Source: Cycas panzhihuaensis
Taxonomy: Eukaryota; Cycadophyta
Reading direction: 5' to 3'
Assembly (NCBI GenBank): GCA_023213395.1
Contig: CM041465.1
Location: 19,468,001 to 19,532,000, forward strand
Length of the DNA: 64,000 nt
The notes beneath the pieces were generated by a model. That model made no database searches. It was given only the letters and a program-made list of their open reading frames with translations, and was not told where the DNA came from. Shown here one piece after another: positions 56,221-64,000 of the stretch; position 1 is the first letter of the stretch, and the number at the start of each line of letters is the position of its first letter. Both the position numbers and the translations under genes were made by a program.

Positions 56221-57584
56221 AACAACTAGCTGACAACCCCATCTTAAACCCTTATGACACTCCTATTGACGATTCTTTGCCTGATGAGCCTATTTTAGCC
56301 ATTCAAGATTCGTCTCCCCATCCATTAACTGACAACAAATGGTATGGGGATATTATGCAATACCTCATTGAGCAGCAGTATCCCCCCAATGTGAGTGACA
56401 AGGTAAGGTCACGCATTCAGGCTGCTACCAGGTAGTATTTCCTCATGAGAGAGGTATTGTACAAGAGGTCTTTCTATGGGATCCTTCTTTGTTGTGTCAA
56501 TCCTTATGAGGCAGACCAAATACTTCATGAGTTCCATAATGGCATTTGTGGGGGTCATTTTGGGGGCTAATCCATGGCCCAAAGGATCCTTCACATGGGG
56601 TATTATTGGTCATCCCTCTTTAAGGATGCTCATGCTTATTCCTTACGGTGTTGTAGGTGTCAAGAGCATGCCAATGTCACCCATTTTCCTTCTAAGGATT
56701 TACATCCCATCATCTCTCTATGGCCCTTCTCACAATGGGGATTAGACCTCATTGGGGCCATAACTCCTCCTTTATCATCATAACACAAGTTCATCTTGAC
56801 TGTGACAGAGTACTTCACTAAATGGGACAAAGTGCTCCCCTTATCCTCTACTCCTGATAAGGTGATAGCCATCTTTGTCTACCATCATATTATTTGTCGA
56901 TTTGGGGTCCCTGATGTCTTAATCATGGACAATGGAACCCCCTTTTGTAATAAGGAAATGGATGAACTTTGTAAGAAATTTAAGATCTCTCATAAAACCT
57001 CCTCTCCTTATTACCCCCAGGCCAATGGCCAAATAGAATCTTTTAACAAAACTCTCATAAACATCCTAAAGAAAACCATCGCCCAATCTTAAAAATATTG
57101 GCATCTTCGACTTCCTTCTTCCCTATGGGTGTATCACACATCTATCCGCACAGCTACAGGGATGACCCAATTCTCCCTTATGTACAGAACTGAGACGGTC
57201 CTCCCATTAGAAGTTGAGATCCCTTCCTTGAGAGTTTTCCTTTAGGGTCTTGTTGACAATGGGTCCTATTGTCAGGCCCATCTCCTAGACCTTGAAGCCC
57301 TAGACAAGAAATGCTTAGCTGCGTACTAAGCGAATCTTGCCTCTAAAGCTAGAGTGTAAAAGATGTATGACAAATGCCTTCACCCTTTCCCCTTGCATCC
57401 AGGGGACCACATCCTCAAGCCAAAATATCTCCATGATCACTTGTCTAAATTTGAACCTAAATAGGTTAGTCCCTTCGTTGTTCTCGAAAGCCTCGATAAG
57501 GGCACTTATAGGATCACAACCTTGGAGGGTCTTAAATTTGAGAAAGACATCAATAGTAGGTTCTTAAATAAATTCTATGTGTGA
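56221..57584 (+). pseudogene. D integrase with GPY/F-type tail
   Basis: ADNPILNPYDT linker, RIQAATR, stop, YFLMREVLYKRSFYGILLCC, zinc finger with EFHNGICGGHFGG and CCRCQEHAN, core with GLDLIGA near 56741, LIMDNGTPFCNKEM near 56920-56960 and YYPQANGQIESFNKT near 57010-57050: all three acidic residues are present. The tail is LSKFEPK, stop, VSPFVVLESLDKGTYRITTLEG, NKFYV and TGA 57582-57584. It is the best preserved integrase of this family in the window. Confidence 0.9.
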
Positions 57585-58370
57585 CTACCCCTACCCTTAT
57601 GTAGGTTGGGCACACCAACTCTTCTTTCCTCGCTATGAAATGAACCTAAACTACCACTCTAAGCATGTCTCCGTTCATCTCAACTATGGGTGGAATGGCA
57701 GTTTGGGGTGGCTTTCCATACCTTTGCATCTCTTCCTATGGCACCTTATGTTTCCCTCCCAAGGGAAACCTTTCCTACTCATTGGACATGTTGGTTTCCG
57801 TAACTTCTGAATTCAGAAACGTACTCTAGCTAGGATTTCATGCTTAAGTACCCATACTCTCTTTCCGTCATCACTTCCTTTGCATATTTTACTATGCTCC
57901 TTTGACAGACATGTATGGCTCCCCATCTCTTAGCCTTACATGTGCCTATCACATATGCTCATGGTGGTCATGTGTGCCTGCTATAAGTATCGCCCTGCAT
58001 GAAAGGATGTATAGGAAGCACCCAAATAATCTAATAACAAAAACCATATAACAACCAACTAATATCATCATGATGCATAGTCCTTCATGGACTCATGCAT
58101 CCATGCACCCATGTCCACATACTCATAAATATATAAACAAATAAATAGAAAATGCAACATTATACACCATCATAACATCACCATCATGGATCAAATGGGG
58201 TGCCAATAGGCCCCCATCTATATACATAATAAATCATATCATACAAAATAATATAGTACATCATCCTAAGAAAGCTAGAATCCTTACAAGGAGGAGTGCA
58301 ATCATGTGGTAATATATGGTGACTCCCTGGAGGTCTAATGCTTTCCCGATCAAAACTATTTATACCCTAC
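57585..58370 (+). other. D, conserved non-coding stretch after pol
   Basis: Nothing coding is seen. It aligns with C 20750-21489 and A 907-480. Confidence 0.65.
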
Positions 58371-59060
58371 TCCTCATTCCTCTGCTCTTAGGGGGTATCA
58401 TCTCTTGGTTGGTGTGATCCCTCCCTAGGAGACCACATATCTCCTAGGCTCCTCCTACACCACTGTGAGCTCCCTGCCTTACTCCCCTCATCTCAAGGCC
58501 TCCTCGGGGTTGCCATTATTGTCTGGGTCTGAGTCCTACTATGTGATGACCTCGCTACTATATGCTCCACCAGCTGATCTTATTACACCTCGATACAATC
58601 CCTCTCCCCCTCTATTCCTTGGAGTCTCTCCTCTACTCCTAAGAGCCTTTCCTCTAACACAGTTATCCTAATGCAGCCTTCTACATCATTGACTACCAAT
58701 CCTCCACCCTGAGCCTCTAATACCTAGACATGGCCTCATAAGGTGTCCCTCTTTGTGACTGCCTCATCCCTCTCTATGCAGATCCCATCCAGCTCCCCCT
58801 GTAGCTTTCCAACTCTCACTTGATGCTCTTAGGATTCTATTACCCATATATCCCTAGTCCTAATTAGTGGGGCAAATGCCACTATGTGTGCCCCTATAGT
58901 GGGAGGTTGACCTTCTGTATAGACCTAGGGGAATACCTCCCGGACTATCACCTCAACCAACCTCACCATCTCCACTACTCTTGCCAAGTCAAATGCACCA
59001 TACATGAGTTTATACATCCATATATCAAATCTATAAAATTACTCAGGTGATTCCTATATT
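58371..59060 (-). pseudogene. D antisense gene, C-terminal half only
   Basis: On the - strand: FDLARVVEMVRLVEVIVREVF, stop, GAHIVAFAPLIRTRDIW, KLQGELDGICIERDEAVTKRD, EERLLGVEERLQGIEGERD, DQLVEHIVARSS, TPRRP. This Glu/Arg/Leu-rich, probably coiled-coil part matches C 21490-22140 and A 3-251. The N-terminal PMD-like core found in C at 22200-23440 is absent: D's sequence jumps from the match to C 22150 to the match to C 23440 at about 59040-59065. D therefore carries an about 1.3-kb deletion of the domain, or C an insertion, with deletion more likely. Confidence 0.58.
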
Positions 59061-60336
59061 CTTGTAGTTTTCCACTATGATAACTACCTGTAAAATCACC
59101 AAAGAGTTAGTCAAAGCAATCCACATAATGTCTAGCTATCCCTAAGATGCCTCTCATTTCACTCAAATGAGTTTGGCACCTTTTTGGGCCCTTTTCTCTC
59201 CTTTTTTCTAACCATAAACCTCTGCCCTACATCAAACTCTGTGATACTGCAGAGTTTGACATGGGCCTTGCTAAGATTTCAACATTGCCTAGTGGCCCTG
59301 TGACAAACTCCTTGGCACCACGATCTTTGCCGCAGAGCCTTTCATTCCCCACACAAAGGGGGGGAGATGCCCAAAAAATCCCAATTATTTTATCGAAGTG
59401 GGCTAAATCTAGGCCCACTAGAACCATGGCTACCTAATGCCCTGGTCCTCACCCTCCTTGGACCCAAATCGAGCTCTAGAGGGTCCCAAATAACCCTTAA
59501 GGGGCCCAAAACTACTTCAAAAAGCTCAAAAATACATTAAACTAAATCGATGAAATGGAATGGGTAGGTGGTCATCCACTCACTAGATCTAGCCTAGTTA
59601 CACCATCTCATCACCTTGGTCTCATCGGGTATCTCCTCACCTCAATCCAATGGTCAGATCTCTTATTGCGTGCCTCTGAAATTGGGTGGCACTCCATTGC
59701 GTAAGGGAAAGGGCTCTAGATCGATCGTGAGCCCATGAAAATAAACTTCACTCTCACCCTGTTTCCCTTATATACGTAAGGGCCCTGATGGGCACATTTG
59801 CCTTTTCTTCCACCGTGATAGCCCTTATGACCACATTTTCACCCACATTATTTTTTCCTTTTGGGTATGTGCCATTTTTTGCCTCTATTTTAGACCTTAC
59901 TAGTGTATTTATAATAATCCCTCTAGTCCCTTGCAAGCCCCTTCCACCTTGATTTTTTCACCACTCCCAAACATACCCATGTTTATACTCCTTTGGCCCA
60001 TTTTGCCATTCTAAATCCAATTTCACTGCCTGTTCAAGCCTTTGGCGCTCCCAAAGGAAGCACCTCCCTCATTCGAGACTTCATCTTGGCCCTTTTACTG
60101 ACCTTTGGGACCCTGAAGTGGCCCTCTTTGTCGTCGTTTCTTTCCCTTCCATTGGACAGGTCTCCTCATCCCTCTTTAGCCTCCTTCTAAGGCTTTCTTA
60201 CCCTTCACGATCCCTATTCATAGCCATTCGAGTGTTTCATAGCCCTATTACTACCATTTTCCCCTTCTTTATGCTCATCAACCCTGTCATCACTTTTCTT
60301 CTTCTATCGTTTGACTGAGACCCTCATCTCCTTACC
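59061..60336. other. D, spacer upstream of the archaeal-like RNase H
   Basis: Counterpart of C 23450-24726, with the inverted-repeat arms at 59233-59258 and the TATA box at 59767-59774. The - strand frame 59754-59936 resembles C 24134-24370 (VVINT/IIINT, PEGKNN/PKGKNN). No domain identified. Confidence 0.55.
59767..59774 (-). promoter_or_regulatory. Candidate TATA box (TATATAAG) in D
   Basis: ACGTATATAAGGGAAA on the - strand, conserved with C 24147-24154 although flanks have changed. Confidence 0.42.
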
Positions 60337-60790
60337 ATGGCATTTCTCATCTCCACTGACGGTAGAAGTTGTGGTAACCCAAGCCCTTCTGTCACTGTGT
60401 GGATCTTCCATGACCCCTCTGGATATGACTACATACGTTTCAGGGTCTTCCTTCCTAAAGCTACTAGTAATGAAGCTAAGTACATAGCTGTTATTGAAGC
60501 CCTTACTAATGCACTTTGTTTCTACCACAAACCACTTTGTTTCTACCACAAACCTGTCATCCTTCTTTGCGATTCTCAGGTGGTGGTGTTGCACCTCACC
60601 TAAGTTTACCAGGTGTGTTGCCCATGCGTGAGGGACCTCACCTTAACTACTAGGTCCCTTTTATCTTATTTCTCTTCCATAGATATTTGACATATTCCCT
60701 GAGACTATAACACTAAGGCAGACAACCTTGTCTATCTCATCCTCGAGTGTCATCTCCCTGTCCCCGATGATCCTCCTTGAGGAACCTGTC
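60337..60790 (+). pseudogene. D archaeal-like RNase H, separate ORF
   Basis: ATG 60337, at the position of C's ATG, then FLISTDGRSCGNPSPS with an intact first Asp, FLPKATSNEAKYIAVIEAL (Glu shifted by a change to AKY), VILLCDSQVVVLHLT with CDSQ intact, and TKADNLVYL near 60709. A 21-base tandem duplication at about 60517-60558 adds seven residues (CFYHKPL type) between the AKY helix and the CDS strand. Stops occur near 60601, 60688 and 60697. Together with C it gives a complete set of catalytic residues for this domain. Confidence 0.77.
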
Positions 60791-61260
60791 AAGTCACCTA
60801 AGTGCCTAGGTTTTGGGTCATCTTGCCTTCCAAATTATGTTCCATTCACACCTCTAGAAGTTAGCCACTAATGAGGTTAAACTATGGTGACCATTAGGTT
60901 TATTTCCTTCACTCTACTATTTATACCATTCTTGGTACGCAGTCCTTATTATTTTGACTCTCCTATATACATAACATCCCATTCATAGCATCTGTTTGAT
61001 CATGTTCATGACTATCACCATTATTTATCTTGTACTCATGCAATGGGGGAATCCCCCTTATCTACTTTTGCTACCATTAGGCTTTAAGGTGACGCATAGG
61101 TAGCCCTATGCCACCACTCTCTCATCTCCATGTCCACGCGTCCCGCTATGACACTCACCATTACCCTTGGTTGATAACACTGTTATATTTGTTGTATATT
61201 GCTAACGTTTTGTTGCCAGCATTTGCCATTATGTTACGCTTCCAAGCAGTGAGGCTTTGC
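60791..61260 (+). other. D, 3' untranslated stretch before the LTR
   Basis: Aligns with C 25171-25630; nothing coding seen. Confidence 0.55.
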
Positions 61261-61274
61261 TGCCAAGAGGGCAG
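61261..61274 (+). promoter_or_regulatory. D polypurine tract
   Basis: TGCCAAGAGGGCAG before the LTR, matching C. Confidence 0.7.
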
Positions 61275-64000
61275 TGTTTCCTAGCTATTAGGAATGGACA
61301 TGAGTGAGTAGACTCGAGTAAGTTTAGGTATGCTTCTATCCCTACTCTTGTCAGTTTTAGAAAAGGTGGATTGAGATACTTTACCTGCATTGCATTTTGA
61401 TTGATTAACTGCATGATTACTATGCATTCATTACATGACCATATTGCATCCCAATATTGTTTAACCTATGATGATCTAGGAATACATATCCCATGGTGCT
61501 CCACAACCCTCCGTCATGTCTCCATGACATCCCAAAGTACCTTTTCACTTTTGCATCTCACACAACATCGCTCGCTAGTGTGACATGACCCCTAACACCT
61601 CGCTTAGACCTGGCCATCGCCCCGCATCCACCTTTATATCTCTTTTGAGAATCTTTTGTTGTCATTGCCTACTTGTCGTGGTCCCTCTAAGTCCCATAAC
61701 CCCCTTTTCCACTTGAACAATGCACCATGCCTCCTTAGGGCCTAAGATTCCCTCTTTTTAGAGATTTTGGGCCTCCTTTTTCTTTTTTCTTTTGTTTCTT
61801 TCGCACCGTGGTAAACTTCACGGTACTACTACAAACTTCATGGTATTGCCAAGTTTACCATAGGGTGACTACTCATAGCCATTTTTTAAATTGACATGGC
61901 TAATTTCACATTTATTATGAAATTACCATATGGCAGTGACTTCGTTCCTGCCTAGGTTGAACCCTAATCACTCGATTGAGCTAAGGTTAGGTTTAAAAAC
62001 CCAAAATCCACCTCATTTCACTTTTCACTACTATCTTCCCCAAAAATTCCCTGTAATAGACTCAAGTTCTACTGCACCTGACTCCTAGCCAACTACTAGC
62101 CCCTTACAACTCAAGACACACATGTTGCAGGTCTACAACAAGGCTAGCTAAGGAAAGATTATGCTTCAAATGCTTCACCAAGCTCCAAGTCTCCCTTATT
62201 GCTCAAGGTTTTATCTCCATTTGCTACACCACCAAGGTTTCTTTTAGCAAACCCTAAAGGATCTTCTTCCTCACCTAGTTTGATAGGTAGATTTGCTTTA
62301 GATATGCCCTTACTAAGTACTCTCAAATCAGTCATTGGGTTTCCCTTCTTTTTTTGAACAATATAGATACTCTTCTACTAGTACTTTCTATAGCAAGTTA
62401 CTTTCTTTTTTTCTATTACAACGGGAGGCAAACCCTCCCTTTTTCTTGGCCTGTACACACTTCTCTCTTAGTTCTCTTTGGGTTCCTCAAGGAGGTAGCA
62501 AGGAATAAGGTTATACAGAGAGCGAAAGGAGCCATAGGGAGGGTCCTGCACCTAATGTGCCTTCTCCTTAAGGGCAGCCCCCTTCTCTCCCCCACCTCTC
62601 CTTCTCCATACCTCCCTTGGTTTCCCAAAGAACCATTGAAGAGAAGATCTATGTTGGTAGCAGTGTAGGTAGACCATTGTTGCATTTCCAACCAGTACCA
62701 TAGATCCTACACGGTTGGGGTTTTAGACCCATTCCATATTCCTCTTATGTTTTGGCTTAATTCTTGCAAAAATCTTGCAAAAGTTACACTTTGTAACTTT
62801 TACAACATTGGCAACATTCACAATGTCTCTTAACATTTTTGCTTGCTTTTTTGGAAACTTATTTACATTTGTTATCGAGTTATTTCACCCTCATTACCCC
62901 TTTATCTTGGTGCTTGGGGAGAGCATGGAGAATCCTAGATTTAGAGGGTTATCCATTCCAAGGCTAACCATTCTTCCTCTCTCTCTTCCCCCCTTCTCCC
63001 ACATCACACATTTAATAATATATGCAACATAAGGAACAACGTTAACATTGAATACATTTCTTTCAATAGAGATTAAATGCATTTTGCTACTTTTTCCTTT
63101 CGCATAATTATCCCACGTGTGTTTGGTACCCCTTGGCAAAGGGCAAGCTTTGCTAATGTAGGTTTCCCTTGCGTTTGGAGTAAGTGAGGCCCTCATCATA
63201 AGTATGTTTCTCTTCCACTCAATAGTTATTTTCCTTGCACTTAAAGATTGTAAAGTAAAGTTGCTTTAGTATTTACATTTCCTTTCTCTGCATTTCCTTT
63301 TTTCTTTAGTTTTGGGGGAAGGTAAGGAAGCCCCCTCTCTTCGTCGGTACTCCTTCTGTTATGCCATCCATGGCAAGGAGAAGGATGAGGATTGCAAGAG
63401 TGGTGAGGGTAGTGCTACTCTGATCATCGCATTTCTAAGTACATATCTCTCCCTAGCCTTCTTACTCTTACCCTTACCCCCCCTTTTGAATACCCTTAGA
63501 CAAAAGGAAAAGGAAAGAATTCATGTTGTTTTTTCACTTTGCTTGTTATTCTATGTTTGCTCATTTAAACTCATATAGTTGAGGATCTAGGCAGCTTACA
63601 CCAATAGGTGCTTGCCCCTTCCTTTGGCACATATACCCCCCATATGTTACCTTCTTTCACATAGGCCTTCACCCCTACCAAGACTTAGGCAAGGTAGGTT
63701 AGGCACTCATCCACACATACTCTTATTGCCTCATTGCATATCATGAAATAGATTTTCATCCCTTGCACAAGTTTTTCACCTATTTGTCAATCTGCTTAAT
63801 CTCTTTCTTTGCATTTAAAAGAATAAAGAGAGTGAGGTTACGTCTAGAGAGAGAGAGAGAGAATACATTGTTTTCCTTTTTAAGTCATTTCTTACATACA
63901 CAAACATAACATTCTCACCTCACATCTCTCTATCACACAACAAAACAAAGATAAACATAGGAAAACCTCCTTTGTCAACCTAGTATACCTAGAACCCCCT
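61275..64000 (+). repeat. D 3' LTR, continues past the window
   Basis: TGTTTCCTAGCTATTAGGAA start. It matches D's 5' LTR to the window end (64000 corresponds to about 37370), so about 530 bases remain outside. It contains the GA-repeat at 63848-63862, AACCCTAA near 61971 and GTTTAAAAACCC near 61990. Confidence 0.88.

Larger units (their letters stand above)
34637..64000 (+). mobile_element. Element D: Tat-like Ty3/gypsy retrotransposon interrupted by F and G, right end outside window
   Basis: D shows 5' LTR 34637-37896, PBS, leader (37897-37970 and 43267-43357), gag from 43358 resuming at 50851, protease, RT, RNase H, integrase, remnant antisense gene, archaeal-like RNase H, PPT and 3' LTR from 61275. 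Leader sequence on both sides of F and gag on both sides of G align with the uninterrupted leader and gag of A, which proves the reconstruction. Without F and G the internal part is about 10.6 kb, so the element was about 17 kb. LTRs differ at roughly one base in seven by eye, mostly transitions. Confidence 0.9.

Overview
This window contains no recognisable host gene and no RNA gene. Essentially every base belongs to one of eight LTR retrotransposons, most of them heavily mutated. The element types point to a land plant: Ty1/copia elements of the Tork/TNT1 type, Ty3/gypsy elements of the Tat type with a second archaeal-like RNase H, initiator-Met tRNA primer sites, and nonsense mutations dominated by TAG. 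A species with a very large, repeat-rich genome is likely. I would guess a gymnosperm, but the sequence alone does not settle it.

The nesting can be read from sequence that stops at one LTR edge and resumes, in frame or by homology, at another. E (Tat-like, +) is the oldest host and is visible only at 28835-29827. C (Tat-like, +, 14369-28834) sits in E's gag. A (Tat-like, -, 1-1053 plus 8170-14368) sits in C's gag. B (a different Ty3/gypsy type, +, 1054-8164) sits in A and is flanked by a perfect 5-bp duplication, CAAAC. H (copia, -, 29828-34636) sits in E's protease. D (Tat-like, +, 34637 to beyond the right end) sits in H's 5' LTR. F (copia, +, 37971-43266) sits in D's leader, and G (copia, +, 43383-50850) sits about eight codons into D's gag. 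The missing halves of A, C, E, H and D must lie outside the window, and the edges seen here predict their junction sequences.

The Tat-like elements are the most interesting part. Assembled from A, C and D, their layout is: LTR of about 3.2 kb, unassigned PBS, gag with a CX2HX4HX4C knuckle, aspartic protease, RT, RNase H, integrase with a GPY/F-type tail, a gene on the opposite strand resembling the plant mobile domain (PMD) family, a separate ORF for an archaeal-like RNase H, PPT, LTR. The first catalytic Asp of the ordinary RNase H is Asn in both C and D. The antisense gene has a TATATAAA/TATATAAG box upstream in C and D. D has lost the PMD core, and A carries only the C-terminal end inside the window.

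B is a chromovirus-like gypsy element with all pol domains, three frameshifts and LTRs of about 1.2 kb holding a GCTAC-rich array. F and H are relatives in the same copia family, and their LTRs contain strong G/C-rich hairpins. G is a different copia element: its 298-bp LTRs differ at only three positions although its coding region is wrecked. Domain calls and alignments were made by eye; identities are estimates and boundaries inside decayed domains are approximate.
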